Source of the DNA: Myxococcales bacterium
GTDB lineage: Bacteria > Myxococcota_A > Polyangia > Polyangiales > Polyangiaceae
Direction of reading: 5' to 3'
DNA length: 64,000 bases
Assembly (NCBI GenBank): GCA_016703425.1
Contig: JADJCA010000002.1
Location: 744,001 to 808,000 of the forward strand
Shown here: positions 25,223 to 34,687 of the stretch, piece by piece
How the letters are laid out: every line of letters starts with the position of its first letter
How positions within the stretch are numbered: position 1 is the first letter of the stretch
Made by a program: the position numbers and the translations under genes
The notes under the pieces: model-generated
Database searches by the model: none
Seen by the model: only the letters and a program-made list of their open reading frames with translations
Told to the model about the DNA's origin: nothing

Positions 25223-26725
25223 TCAGTCGAGCTCGAAGGGAGCCGTCGACGGCGTGAAGGCCGCCGTGTAGCGCGCCACGCTCGAAACTCGGAGTTCGTC
25301 GACGTAGCCAGTCGTGTTGTCCGCCAAGAGCAGCAGTACGTCGGCCGGGGCACCGGCCACGTTGGGCCCGGGCGCCGGCGTGACACTCGCCTTCTCAACG
25401 CCGTCTACGAAGAGCCGCAGCGTCGTCCCCTGCCGCGAGACCGCGAGGTGGTGCCATCCGGCCCCGAATCCTGTGATCGCCGCAGCGAAACCGTCGCCCA
25501 AGGGCGGCGAGCCCACGCTGTTGTGATTCTGGAACGTGAAGGAGATGTCGCTGAAGAAGTCCTTGCCGATGCCAAAGAGCCAGGTCGTGGGGGCGTCGTC
25601 GGTGACGAGGTAGACCGAGCCGCGCGCGGGCCACGAGACCGGATACCACCAGTACTCGAGGGTGAAGGCGTCGGTGCCAAGCACGAGATCCGACGCGTAC
25701 GGAATGCGGAGCTTCATGCCCGGTCCGGAGAAGTAGGCGCTGCCAGTGCCCATCTTCTTTTCGATGGTCGATGTGGCGAGGCCAAAGGTGGCCAAGACGG
25801 CGCGACCGCGCTCCTCGGGGAAGGCAGTGCCGGCGTTGACGCCATCGAAGTGCATGAGCACGAGCGTCTTGTATCGCTCGCAATGACCCGTCGTGCAGAT
25901 GCCATCGGCGCAGTCCTGATTGACTGAGCAGGACGCGTTCGCCTCGCACTTCTTGGCGCACCCACCGCCGCAGTCGACGTCGCTCTCGGTGCCGTTCTTG
26001 ACCAAGTCGCTGCACGTCGCCGCGACGCACGTCGTGAGGGTGCACACGCGCGATGCGCAGTCGGCGGGCACGCCGCAACTCGCTCCCGTCGGGCAGAGGC
26101 CGCAGGGGCCACCACAATCAACGCCAACCTCGGAGCCGCCCTTGACGCCATCGCCGCAGGTCGCGTGACGGCAGACCCCGTCTTGGCAGACGTTCGTGCG
26201 GCAATCGTTTCCGACGGAGCAGGCGAGCCCCGTTTCGCACGGTGAACAAGCCGCGCCGCCGCAGTCGATGGCCGTTTCGGCTCCGTCTTTCTGCCCGTTG
26301 GTACAGGTGCTCGCCACGCAAACGCCGACGGCGCAGATCTGCGACGCGCACTCCGCGAAGGAGACGCACGTCGCGCCGTTGGGCTTATTCGTGGCGCTCG
26401 CTGCGTCAGCGTCGGCGCTCGAATCCGCGGCCGCGCTGTCGGCCGCGCTGTCCGCCGCCGGGGCGTCGCCCTGCGCCGCGTCGTCGGCGCCGCCGTCCGG
26501 CAGCGTTGCGTCGAGGGTGGCGGCGCCATCGCCGACTCCGCCATCAGGCGCTCCTGCTTCTCCCGACGCGGTGGACGCGTCGGGATTTCCGCCGCCGGCC
26601 GCGTCTTCCGCCGCGTTCTCCGTCCCGAGCAGCGCCCCCTCGCCGCTCCCGCACGCGGCAGCGCACGCTCCCAGGAGAAGGGCGACGACGACAGCGTGAT
26701 GGGCGAACGCAGAGCGGACCAGCAT
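25223..26725 (-). CDS. Lipoprotein with Cys-rich repeats and LamG-like domain
   Basis: ATG 26725 starts MLVRSAFAHHAVVVALLLGACAAAC. An Asp/Ala/Ser linker is followed by four Cys-rich units of the form C.DGVKGGSEVGVDCGGPC..C...C (such as TCGDGVKGGSEVGVDCGG), and then a concanavalin-like LamG-fold domain (LVLMHFDGVNAGTAF, DAFTLEYWWYPVSWP, HHLAVSRQGTTLRLFVDG, GYVDELRVSSVARY). 500 residues. The architecture is common in myxobacterial surface proteins; LamG folds often bind glycans. Confidence 0.8.
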   Translation of the reverse strand: MLVRSAFAHHAVVVALLLGACAAACGSGEGALLGTENAAEDAAGGGNPDASTASGEAGAPDGGVGDGAATLDATLPDGGADDAAQGDAPAADSAADSAAADSSADADAASATNKPNGATCVSFAECASQICAVGVCVASTCTNGQKDGAETAIDCGGAACSPCETGLACSVGNDCRTNVCQDGVCRHATCGDGVKGGSEVGVDCGGPCGLCPTGASCGVPADCASRVCTLTTCVAATCSDLVKNGTESDVDCGGGCAKKCEANASCSVNQDCADGICTTGHCERYKTLVLMHFDGVNAGTAFPEERGRAVLATFGLATSTIEKKMGTGSAYFSGPGMKLRIPYASDLVLGTDAFTLEYWWYPVSWPARGSVYLVTDDAPTTWLFGIGKDFFSDISFTFQNHNSVGSPPLGDGFAAAITGFGAGWHHLAVSRQGTTLRLFVDGVEKASVTPAPGPNVAGAPADVLLLLADNTTGYVDELRVSSVARYTAAFTPSTAPFELD

Positions 26726-26818
26726 GCGCCGATGGTAGTGAGCCGCGCTTCGATTTTCGATCAAGAATTCAGGCGGGGACGCGGCTTCGGCGCACGCCGT
26801 GCGTGCATGAGCGATGCG

Positions 26819-27682
26819 TCAGTGGTCGACGCGAATGCTCGCCGAGTTCGCGGCTGTAACCGACACGGCGCCCACGGCCACGAAGAACGTCTTGCCGCTG
26901 GCGTTAGGGACGTCGACCGATGGTTCGACCTTCTCGGCGCTGCAGCCGACGACGACGGCCTCGCTGCATTCGGAAGACGAGAACACCGTCACGACGAAGG
27001 CGTCGGCATCGACGGTCCCGTCGACGGACACGTTGGTGTTGGCCTTCGTGCCGGTGAAGCGGAACCACTTCGTGGGGATCGCGGTGAGCGGTCCACAGGG
27101 ATGAACGAAGGTTGTGCCCGGCGAAAACGTCGTCCGAAAGCCGGCGCGCTCTTGATCGTAGGGGTCCCAGAACAGCGGCGACGCGCACGACGAACCGTCG
27201 CCGCCGCCGGCGACGCATTCACCGCCCACGCAGAGCGACGCATCGCCGCATCGGTTGAAGCAGCTTCCGCAGTGCTCGGCGTTCGCGCCACGGTTCTTGA
27301 TGCACGCGGCTCCGCACGCGGCGCCGAAGGGGCACGCTTGCGAGCTGGCGACGCACTTGCCGTCAACGCACGAGCCGCCGGAACACATCGTCTCGCAGTT
27401 GCCACAGTGCGAGTAGTCGTCTTCGACGTGGGCGCAGACCGCGGGCTTGCTGGCGCCGCACGCGACAAATCCGGCGCGGCACCCCGCCGCCGGCGTGTGC
27501 GGTTCGGCACCGGCGCCTCCTGCCACCGGCGCCGGAGTGACCGCGGCCCCGTCGGACACAGTGACGCCGCCGGCACCGCCATCGGGGCCGACGCCGCTCG
27601 GCGAAGTGCCACCCCCGGAGCATGCAGCAACGCCGAAGGCCACCACCCCAGAACAGAGAACCGACGCAAGGCGGAGGCGCAT
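26819..27682 (-). CDS. Cys-rich lipoprotein with stigma-like repeats
   Basis: MRLRLASVLCSGVVAFGVAAC gives the lipoprotein signal (Cys21). Residues about 65-170 hold the repeat pattern HCGNCETMCSGGSCVDGKC and HCGSCFNRCGDASLCVGGEC, typical of myxobacterial Cys-rich surface proteins. The C-terminal 120 residues are a beta-rich domain (KWFRFTGTKANTNVSVDG, FVVTVFSSSECSEAVVVGC). 287 residues. Same strand as the LamG lipoprotein, 93 bases upstream of it. Confidence 0.7.
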   Translation of the reverse strand: MRLRLASVLCSGVVAFGVAACSGGGTSPSGVGPDGGAGGVTVSDGAAVTPAPVAGGAGAEPHTPAAGCRAGFVACGASKPAVCAHVEDDYSHCGNCETMCSGGSCVDGKCVASSQACPFGAACGAACIKNRGANAEHCGSCFNRCGDASLCVGGECVAGGGDGSSCASPLFWDPYDQERAGFRTTFSPGTTFVHPCGPLTAIPTKWFRFTGTKANTNVSVDGTVDADAFVVTVFSSSECSEAVVVGCSAEKVEPSVDVPNASGKTFFVAVGAVSVTAANSASIRVDH

Positions 27683-27880
27683 GGGCTCCTTATACCCCGA
27701 GGACGCCTAGGTTCTCCCCAAGAGCCGGCACCTTCGGCTGAGCCCTGGCCTCGAACGGGCGGGACGCGACCGCGTCTTCGACACGCAGCTGATCTCGACG
27801 GTGAGCCTGGGCCACTCGTGGTGATCGACACGGCGCTTCAAAAGGCACTGGCGACGCCTCCCGCAGGCTAGGCTCGCCCG

Positions 27881-28540
27881 ATGAAGACCTACGCCATCAC
27901 GGGCGCGAATCGCGGCATCGGACTTGAACTCGCGCGCGCCCTCGTCGCGCGTGGCGATGCGGTCGTCGCGCTCTGCCGCTCCTCGTCGAAAGAGCTCGAA
28001 GCGACGAAAGCGCGCGTCTTAGACGGCGTCGACGTCTCGAGCGACGCGAACATCGCAAGCGTCGCCGAGCGACTGAGCGGCACGCGCGTGGATGTCCTCG
28101 TGAACAACGCGGGCATTCTGGAGCGCGACACCCTCGACTCTTTCGACCATGCGTCGCTCCTCCGCCAGATGGAGGTCAACGCGCTGGGGCCCCTCCGACT
28201 GACGCGGGCGCTCCTGCCGCTCATGCAGCGCGCGGGCAAGGTCGTCGTGATCACGAGCCGCATGGGCTCCATCGCGGACAACGGCTCCGGCGCTTATTAC
28301 GGCTATCGGATGTCGAAGGCCGCGGTGAACGCCGCCTTCGTATCGCTGGCGCGGGATCTTGCGCCGCGCGGCATCGCCGTCGGGATCTTTCACCCGGGAA
28401 TGGTCGCCACCGCGATGACCGGCCAGAGCGGCATCCCCGCGGCGGAGTCGGCCAAGGGGCTCGTGGCGCGCATCGACGAGCTCGACGAGGCGCGCTCGGG
28501 GAGGTTCTTCCACCAGAACGGGGAAGCGCTGCCCTGGTAG
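27881..28540 (+). CDS. Short-chain dehydrogenase/reductase
   Basis: The 219-residue product is a classical NAD(P)-dependent SDR: nucleotide-binding TGANRGIG at residues 7-14, structural NNAG, catalytic Ser in VVITSRMGS and the YGYRMSK Tyr-x3-Lys pair. Length suits a short SDR. Substrate cannot be read from sequence. It stands alone and converges with the cytochrome-like gene 18 bases away. Confidence 0.88.
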   Translation: MKTYAITGANRGIGLELARALVARGDAVVALCRSSSKELEATKARVLDGVDVSSDANIASVAERLSGTRVDVLVNNAGILERDTLDSFDHASLLRQMEVNALGPLRLTRALLPLMQRAGKVVVITSRMGSIADNGSGAYYGYRMSKAAVNAAFVSLARDLAPRGIAVGIFHPGMVATAMTGQSGIPAAESAKGLVARIDELDEARSGRFFHQNGEALPW

Positions 28541-28558
28541 GCGCCGTAGGTCCTAGCG

Positions 28559-29203
28559 CTAGTTGTTGAGGGCGCCGGCGTTGATCCAAGCTTGAACGAG
28601 CGTGAGCTTCGTCTTTGAGAGCTTCGCGCCGCCAAGCGGCATGCCGCTGCCGCAGTCGTTTGTGTGGGCGAGCTTCCGATAGAGCAGGCTGGCGTTGGCA
28701 TCGCCGGGCACAACGCGCGTTCGCAGACCGTCATTGCACGAGCCGGCGCCGCCCGTTCCAGCTTTGACGCCGACCAGGTGACTGTAGGCCGCTGACTTGG
28801 TCTTCATGTCGAGCCCAGTGACGTGCGTTGGCCCGTGACAGCCCACGCATGAAACGCCAATGACCTTCGCGTAGACGTCCGAGAAGGTCGGTCCCGCCGG
28901 TCCAGCCTCAGGCGCCTTCGCATCTGTCGCAACGGGGGTGGCGTCGGCCACCGCGGAAGCATCGCTCGGCTCTTCCTCCTCTTCCTCTTGCGCGACGTCA
29001 CCGGTCGCGTCCTTCTTCTTCGACGCGTCCCGTCGGCCCGCATCGAGGGCGTCGTCCACGTCTTCATCCTCGTCAACGGCGGCGACGTCGGAGCCGGCGA
29101 GGCCCGAGGGGCGCGCGGCGACGGCGTCGGCCGAACAGGCAGCGCTAAGGGCCAAGCCCGCCATCAACGCGGACGCGAGCGAAAGCGTAGTGAGGGATCT
29201 CAT
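28559..29203 (-). CDS. c-type cytochrome-like lipoprotein
   Basis: ATG 29203 gives MRSLTTLSLASALMAGLALSAAC, a lipoprotein signal. A long acidic linker (EEEEEEPSD) leads to a haem site CVGCHG and a distal GSGMPLGG whose Met may be the sixth ligand. About 214 residues. The domain resembles the haem modules found in myxobacterial multi-haem or cytochrome-associated lipoproteins. It begins 7 bases after the stop of the gene at 29211-29636, so the two form an operon. Confidence 0.7.
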   Translation of the reverse strand: MRSLTTLSLASALMAGLALSAACSADAVAARPSGLAGSDVAAVDEDEDVDDALDAGRRDASKKKDATGDVAQEEEEEEPSDASAVADATPVATDAKAPEAGPAGPTFSDVYAKVIGVSCVGCHGPTHVTGLDMKTKSAAYSHLVGVKAGTGGAGSCNDGLRTRVVPGDANASLLYRKLAHTNDCGSGMPLGGAKLSKTKLTLVQAWINAGALNN

Positions 29204-29210
29204 CGGCGCC

Positions 29211-29636
29211 TCAACCACAGCTGACCGTCACGACGTGGGAATGCCCGAAGGCGTCCGTGGAGGTGATCTTGACGCTCTTGTTCGCGCGGATCTTCGTAAA
29301 GTGGGCAGCGGTCAGCGTGACCGAGTGGCTGTGATCGGCCTGGCCGCCAATCGAGTAGGTCTGCGCGGCGCCGGCCGCGACGTCCTCTTTCGAGACGCGA
29401 AGCTCGTGTCCATGATTGAACGAGATGGTCTTGTCACGCGCGTTGTCGGTGCACTTGGCGGCCGCGGTGCTGCCGTCCTTCTTTCGACGCAGCTCCTCCT
29501 CGCTCTCGCCTTGCTCCTCATCGTCGAGGTTGTCGCCACTGGGATCGCCGGAGCAACCGCTGAGGTGCGGCAGCGCGAAGAGCGTCCCCGCAAACATCGT
29601 CATCGCCCGGAGCGCTTCGCGTCGTGTCGTTTGCAT
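29211..29636 (-). CDS. Tat-type His-rich lipoprotein
   Basis: ATG 29636 starts MQTTRREALRAMTMFAGTL; TTRREALR resembles a twin-arginine signal and a lipobox-like HLSGC follows. The mature part contains clustered His (SFNHGHELRV, GGQADHSHSVTLTAAHF, DAFGHSHVVTVSC) that could bind a metal. 141 residues. First gene of a two-gene unit with the cytochrome-like lipoprotein, suggesting an exported redox or metal role; this is inference. Confidence 0.65.
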   Translation of the reverse strand: MQTTRREALRAMTMFAGTLFALPHLSGCSGDPSGDNLDDEEQGESEEELRRKKDGSTAAAKCTDNARDKTISFNHGHELRVSKEDVAAGAAQTYSIGGQADHSHSVTLTAAHFTKIRANKSVKITSTDAFGHSHVVTVSCG

Positions 29637-29729
29637 GGCGTCCGTATGGCACGCGAGAGCGCGCCCGGTAGCGCGCCGCCGGAAAGGGAGCCGTGCCAAG
29701 GCGGAAAGGGTCTGGTTCGACGGCGCTGT

Positions 29730-30566
29730 TCAGCAGTGGGACAGGGCTAGGAGGAGGGTGATGACGGTGGAGAGCCCCAGGAAAAACGCAGCCCCAACGA
29801 GTTGGAGCTCAGGACTCGGTCCAGTGTCGAGCGACCGGTCGACCCCCACTTGGTCGACAACATAGGACTCGTCGTCCCCGTCTGGCGGTGCGGCGACCAT
29901 GTCGACCGAGGCATCGCCGAAGAGCGCCGACACGTCGAGCGACGAACGCTCCGAGAATCGTACGGGCGTACGCGCCGTCTGTATCCCGGCCCGCGCCTCC
30001 TCGGGGAGCACACGAACTTCGAGAGGCACCTCGGGCACCGAAACCCTTCGGTAGAGCCCAGGCGGAGCCTCGGCTCCTTCGTGTTCGTAGGCGAAGTGGG
30101 GCGCGGCAACTGCATCGGCAAGCAGGTCGGCGACGGCACTGGCGGACCAGAGGCCGAGCGTGACCGGGGCGCGCTGCAACGCCGCGCACTGGGCTTCGTC
30201 GAGAGGAACCTTCGTCGCAAGGAGCCGTGGGCCGGAGGCGCGGAGTACGATCGCATCGGGCTCAAGCGCTCGCAGAAGCGCGAGCGACTCGCCATCTCGG
30301 TAGCCGCGAACGGCGTCGTCGACGGCGAGGACGCATCGTTCTGGCGTCCGGCCTGACGACCCCCGCGGCGCCTGAGATGCGGGCCACGCAGCCGGTGGCG
30401 TCGTCGCGAGCTTCTGCGCGATGCATGTCGCGCGGACGAGAAAGGCCGCCAGCGTGTCCGAGGTGACCGCGCCGCTCGGGACCGCACCGCGGCGCCCCGG
30501 CGCAAACGACGCGACGTGGCCGACCGAGTCGAGGGCGAACCAAGATGTCGAGTCGAGCTTGGGCAT
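29730..30566 (-). CDS. Protein with single C-terminal membrane anchor, unknown
   Basis: ATG 30566 (MPKLDSTSWFALDSVGHV) gives 278 residues; a longer frame lacks support. The body is soluble and alpha/beta in character; the C-terminus ends in one hydrophobic segment (AAFFLGLSTVITLLLAL) followed by SHC, so it is probably tail-anchored with the bulk in the cytoplasm. No family recognised. It diverges from the gene at 30677; the 110 bases between should hold both promoters. Confidence 0.55.
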   Translation of the reverse strand: MPKLDSTSWFALDSVGHVASFAPGRRGAVPSGAVTSDTLAAFLVRATCIAQKLATTPPAAWPASQAPRGSSGRTPERCVLAVDDAVRGYRDGESLALLRALEPDAIVLRASGPRLLATKVPLDEAQCAALQRAPVTLGLWSASAVADLLADAVAAPHFAYEHEGAEAPPGLYRRVSVPEVPLEVRVLPEEARAGIQTARTPVRFSERSSLDVSALFGDASVDMVAAPPDGDDESYVVDQVGVDRSLDTGPSPELQLVGAAFFLGLSTVITLLLALSHC

Positions 30567-30676
30567 CAGGCAGACTTGACGGCCTCGGGAGCCGACGCGA
30601 GAAGCGTACCGCGCCGCGAAGGGAGCCCAAACGGCAAGCCGTTCCATTCGAGACTCGCTCGGGTACGCTTAGCACC

Positions 30677-31375
30677 ATGCCTTGGCGTCGGCCCCGTCGA
30701 GTCGTGCCGTGGCTCACCTTGCTCGCCGGGAGCATTGGGACACTTGGCCACGCATCGCGCGCCTCTGCGCAACAGGCGTCCGTTCAACCGGCCGACGCGC
30801 CCGCTGCCGCCGACAGCACCCGCGTGCCCATCCACATCGAGGCCGTTGGCTCCGTCCGCGTCGCGAGCGCTGCTGGCGTCGAGCACTGCACGGCTCCATG
30901 CACATTGCACGTTGAACCGGGCTACGTCACCCTCAAGGTAGGCGACGTCAGCCAAGAGCTCTTCGTGGAAGGGCCGAGTCGCGTCACGCTGACGGCCGGT
31001 GCCCCTGCCGTTCGAAAGGTGGCACTCGTGGCGTTGGTCGCGGGGGCCGTTGTCGTCGTTGCCGCCGTGGCCCTGCCGCTCATCTTTTGCCGGCAGACCC
31101 AAAGGGTCGACGCGTTCGGAAGGCCGCAACCGAACGACGATCCTTGCCGGAACCTCACCGATGGCTTCAAGGTCGCCTGGATCTCGGGCGCAGGCATTGG
31201 CCTCACAGCGGCCATCGCTGGAGGCATCGTCTTTGCGAGCGCGGGGCCCAAGCTGCGGCTCTCGATCTTGAACCCCGGCTCGGTGGCTCAATGGCCCGTG
31301 CTTAGTCCCCTTGCGGGCGACAAGGGCGCAAGCCAGTACCTGCCGCGCGGCTTGGTGCTCTCAGGCGAATTCTGA
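30677..31375 (+). CDS. Exported membrane protein, PEGA-like
   Basis: ATG 30677 gives 232 residues: a signal-like start (VPWLTLLAGSIGTLGHASRASAQ), a beta domain with HCTAPCTLHVEPGYVTLKVGD reminiscent of PEGA domains, then two membrane segments (VALVALVAGAVVVVAAVALPLIF and AWISGAGIGLTAAIAGGIVF). Function unknown; probably envelope. Confidence 0.6.
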   Translation: MPWRRPRRVVPWLTLLAGSIGTLGHASRASAQQASVQPADAPAAADSTRVPIHIEAVGSVRVASAAGVEHCTAPCTLHVEPGYVTLKVGDVSQELFVEGPSRVTLTAGAPAVRKVALVALVAGAVVVVAAVALPLIFCRQTQRVDAFGRPQPNDDPCRNLTDGFKVAWISGAGIGLTAAIAGGIVFASAGPKLRLSILNPGSVAQWPVLSPLAGDKGASQYLPRGLVLSGEF

Positions 31376-31509
31376 AGCCACACCGGCCGCGGCCACAAGC
31401 AGGGCAAATTCGAGCGCACCGCGCATTTCGCGTTACACGCGGTCTCCCAACCACTCTCCCCTTCGAAGCGCCAGCACGCGACGTGCGCGCACGAAGAAAA
31501 GGACCTCTC

Positions 31510-33026
31510 ATGCGCTCTCTCGGTTCGCTCGCCACGCTCGTCGTCGGTACCCGGCCTCGCCTTCCCTTGCGCGCTCGCCCGTCAATCGTGGCGTCGTGCT
31601 TGGCGTTGACCTTGTGCGTTCCCGGTTGCGCGAGTGCCGTCGACGACAGCGACGACGGGGCCTCGGAGAGCGCCCTCTCGCGGGCCGTGCCGGCGAAGTT
31701 CGTGGTCGCCTCGGCGACGTCACCGTCGTGCATCGGCGCGGCGCCTAGCAACGTGCCGCTGGCCGCCACCGGCAGCTGCGCAGGAACGCCCGAGCTGACG
31801 TACCACGCCGCCTCGGGCGCCATTAAGCTCGCGTCCGATCCCACGCAGTGCCTCGACGTTCAGTTCGCCATCAAGGCACCGGGCGCCGCCGTGATGTTTC
31901 ACCCCTGCCATGGGCAGGCGAACCAAACGTGGCGCGTCGGCAAGCCGCTCGACACGACGGCCCATCTCGCCTCGCCGGTCCGCGTCGAGGCCTACGCGAA
32001 GGCTGCGGGCTCGAACTTGTGCCTCGCGTCCAAAGACGGCCGCCTCATCGTCGACACCTGCGGCGCCGCCAACGGCGAGTGGCTCCTTGATCGCCGCGTT
32101 GACGGCCGGCTCATGCAGCGCGGGCGCATCGCGACGAGCCTCTTGACGTTCGGCATGCTCGAGTCGAAGGCCTCCGCCGCTACGGCGAGCGCAGCGCGAA
32201 GCGACGCCCTCGCGCCGGACGCCGCCGATCTTGCCGCGGAGCTCGCCAAGCGTGTCATGCCCGCGCTCCCATCGGGCGAGGCCCCGCGCGTGCTGCTCGC
32301 TCTCGACGACGCGCACCACGGCGAAAACGCCGGCGACGCCGCCGCCATCACGCAAGCCCTCGGCGAGCTGCTCACGCGCACCGAGGCACGCCTCGCCATC
32401 GAGGTGCGCCTCGGCGTCGAGATCACCGTGACGAAGATCCAAGCGATCATCGAAGACGAGGTCTCGCGCCTCACCGTCGAGCTGACGGAGCGACGCACAA
32501 CGATTCGGTTGCTCGTCGCGACGGCGCTCATCATCACGACCACCAAGGCAAAGGTCGAGCTCATCGATGAGCCGGCGACGGGCCTCGCCTGGAGCGACCT
32601 CCGCATGAAGGACGGCAAGCTGCCTCACGTGGTTTGGTTGTCGAACCCGGGTCACAAGATCGACGACGAGGTCACCATCGACTCGCTCCTGCGTTTCGCG
32701 CAGCGCGGCGGCGGCGTTGTCGTGCAAGGCGACGACGCGGCGCAGGGGACCGCTCGGCTCACGGGGCTCGACCTGCGCGCGGTTGGGCGGAGTCGAACGG
32801 CCACGTCTATTGCGGTCAGAGCTACGACAACGGCCTCGGAAGGTTCCCCCTCTCATCGAGGGCGCTGTCGGTGTCGGACCTCGTCTACACCGACGACCTC
32901 GATCTCGCGAAGGTCGTCGACCCGCGAGCCAAGGTCCTCGCCGAGGCGCGCCCGACCTGCCAGGGCAACGTGGACCCGCTCCCGGCCGTCGTCTTCATCG
33001 ACCGGGACGCGCCTAACGCTCGGTGA
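31510..33026 (+). pseudogene. Ricin-lectin-like lipoprotein, one frameshift near the 3' end
   Basis: AAAGGA precedes ATG 31510. The signal ends LALTLCVPGC. Residues about 55-150 form a ricin B/CBM13-like unit (CLDVQFAIKAPGAAVMFHPC, QANQTWRV, the QxW motif). A helical middle and an alpha/beta part (LPHVVWLSNPGHKIDDE) follow. At about 32790 the frame changes; the other frame supplies GHVYCGQSYDNGLGRFP and VVFIDRDAPNAR to the stop at 33026, clearly the proper C-terminus. The frame left in place would run on to 33519 as Arg-rich nonsense. A single indel in a GGGCGG context explains it. Confidence 0.6.
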
Positions 33027-33095
33027 GAGGACGCGAGGTGCGCCGGCCCCTCCGAAACCTTGCGACACGGCACCGCGGCGAGGCTCCTCTCCTCG

Positions 33096-33710
33096 ATGTC
33101 ACTCCCCCTTCGAACGGCCGGCACCCTCGTCATTCTCACGATTTCTGCGGCCTGCAGCTCGGGCGGCGGCGGCGGGTTCGCCGGCGATGGCGGCAGCGGC
33201 GCGACGCAACCCAGCCCGGGGCCGTCTGCGAGCGGGCCTTCTGTGTCCCAGAGCCCTCAAGCCTCCGATGCCGGCAAGGCGCCCGGCAAGGTCAACTGCG
33301 CGGCCTTTTGCGCGAAGGCCGACGCGGAGCTCGCCACCGGTTGCGACACGACGAAGTGCGCCGCGTCATGCGAGGCGCGTGCGAAGGCAGCGGGCAGCGC
33401 CTGCGGCGCCGAGTGGACCACGTTCCTCGAGTGCGCCGTCCTCGGCGGCAAGTTCACCTCGTGCGCCTTCAACGGGTCGACGACGTTGTCGCGATGCACC
33501 GACGAAGAGTCAGCGTTGAAGAGTTGCCTGGCCCGCCCCAAGGTCTGCATGGCTCACTGCAGCAGCGACGGCGAGTGCAGCGCCTCGTGCCCGTCGGCCC
33601 CGAGCGGTGGCGCGAACTGCTGCGACGTGGCGACGGGCACCTGTTACGCGAGCAGCGCCAGCGCTTGCCCGGTGCCAACCCCGTGGGACGCTGGCGTGCC
33701 GATGTATTGA
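33096..33710 (+). CDS. Cys-rich lipoprotein
   Basis: ATG 33096 starts MSLPLRTAGTLVILTISAAC, followed by a Gly/Ser/Pro linker and about 20 Cys (CAAFCAKADAELATGC, CGAEWTTFLECAVLGGKF). 204 residues. It belongs to the myxobacterial type of small disulphide-rich surface lipoproteins; compare 40352-40798, which has the same C..C...C spacing around a helical pair. Function unknown. Confidence 0.65.
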   Translation: MSLPLRTAGTLVILTISAACSSGGGGGFAGDGGSGATQPSPGPSASGPSVSQSPQASDAGKAPGKVNCAAFCAKADAELATGCDTTKCAASCEARAKAAGSACGAEWTTFLECAVLGGKFTSCAFNGSTTLSRCTDEESALKSCLARPKVCMAHCSSDGECSASCPSAPSGGANCCDVATGTCYASSASACPVPTPWDAGVPMY

Positions 33711-33785
33711 GCGACGAGTGCGCGGCTTCCTCCGCGCCTGCGTGAATCCCTGCAAAGCACGAGGTCGCGCTCCCGCACCGGGTGT

Positions 33786-34643
33786 TCACTCGATCCCGAT
33801 AGGCCCGTCGACGCCCACGCTGTGCATGCTCGGCAGGTCGAACTTCATCTCGAAGAAGAAGGGGCCGCCGACATCGGCGAGCGATGGCGTGTAAGTGCCG
33901 GTCCACTTCACCCAAACGTCGCTCACTGTCGGCGACGGGGTGCTGGTCCAATTCACGCTTCCCGTCGGACCGCCGATCCGGAGCACGCTGAAGTCGGATA
34001 ACTCAATCGGCTGAATGGAGCCGTCCTCAGGGAGCACGACGTAAAACGACACGGCGTAGGGTCGGTTCTCGACGACGCCCCCGAGCGCCTTCTTGAAGTA
34101 CAGGTTGAAGAATGTGTTGTTTGATCCGTTGCCGGACCCAAACCACTGTGTGCCGGCGTTCGTCGCGACGAGCGTCCCCGAGGTGACCCAGTTGCCCGCT
34201 GCGTTCAGGCCACCGCCATAGGTGTTGGCGCCGAAAGCCTCGTCGAGAAGGAGCACTTGCGGGATGCCGCTGTCCGTCGCCGCGTCCGTGCCAGCGTCGC
34301 CGTGCGTGGGCGCGTCCGAACGCGCGTCGGGAGCGTCGCTGTTCGCGTCCGAGCTCGCGCCGTCGCCAGCGCCATCGCTCATGGTGCCATCGCGAGAGCC
34401 ATCGGCGTCCGTCGAGGCATCCCTCGGGGCATCGCTTACGGCGGTGTCGCTAGCCCCGGTGTCGTTCGCCTCGCTGTCGTTCACCCCGGCGTCGTTCGAT
34501 GACGCTCCATCTTGAGACATCGAGCCGTCTTGGGCGCCACCGTCGCTCTCGTCGAGCGGCGGAATGACGACGTCGCGTTCGTCGCCGCACGCGGCGAAGA
34601 GACTCAGCGTAGAGAAGAGACCGACCCAGGCTCCGCGGCGCAT
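33786..34643 (-). CDS. Lipoprotein with very acidic linker and jelly-roll-like domain
   Basis: MRRGAWVGLFSTLSLFAAC (Cys19), then about 105 residues almost only Asp, Ala, Ser, Gly and Thr, then a beta-rich domain (LLLDEAFGANTYGGGLNAAG, RPYAVSFYVVLPEDGSI, VWVKWTGTYTPSLADVGG) resembling a carbohydrate-binding jelly roll. 285 residues. The linker probably holds the domain away from the outer membrane. Confidence 0.65.
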   Translation of the reverse strand: MRRGAWVGLFSTLSLFAACGDERDVVIPPLDESDGGAQDGSMSQDGASSNDAGVNDSEANDTGASDTAVSDAPRDASTDADGSRDGTMSDGAGDGASSDANSDAPDARSDAPTHGDAGTDAATDSGIPQVLLLDEAFGANTYGGGLNAAGNWVTSGTLVATNAGTQWFGSGNGSNNTFFNLYFKKALGGVVENRPYAVSFYVVLPEDGSIQPIELSDFSVLRIGGPTGSVNWTSTPSPTVSDVWVKWTGTYTPSLADVGGPFFFEMKFDLPSMHSVGVDGPIGIE

Positions 34644-34687
34644 CCGTCGATGCTAAGCGATCTTGTCGCGACGGCTTGTCGCGTCGC

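Noticed and set aside
33027..33519. C-terminal extension of the ricin-like lipoprotein
   Set aside because: Arg/Pro/Ser-rich nonsense after the frame change; the other frame gives a natural end at 33026.
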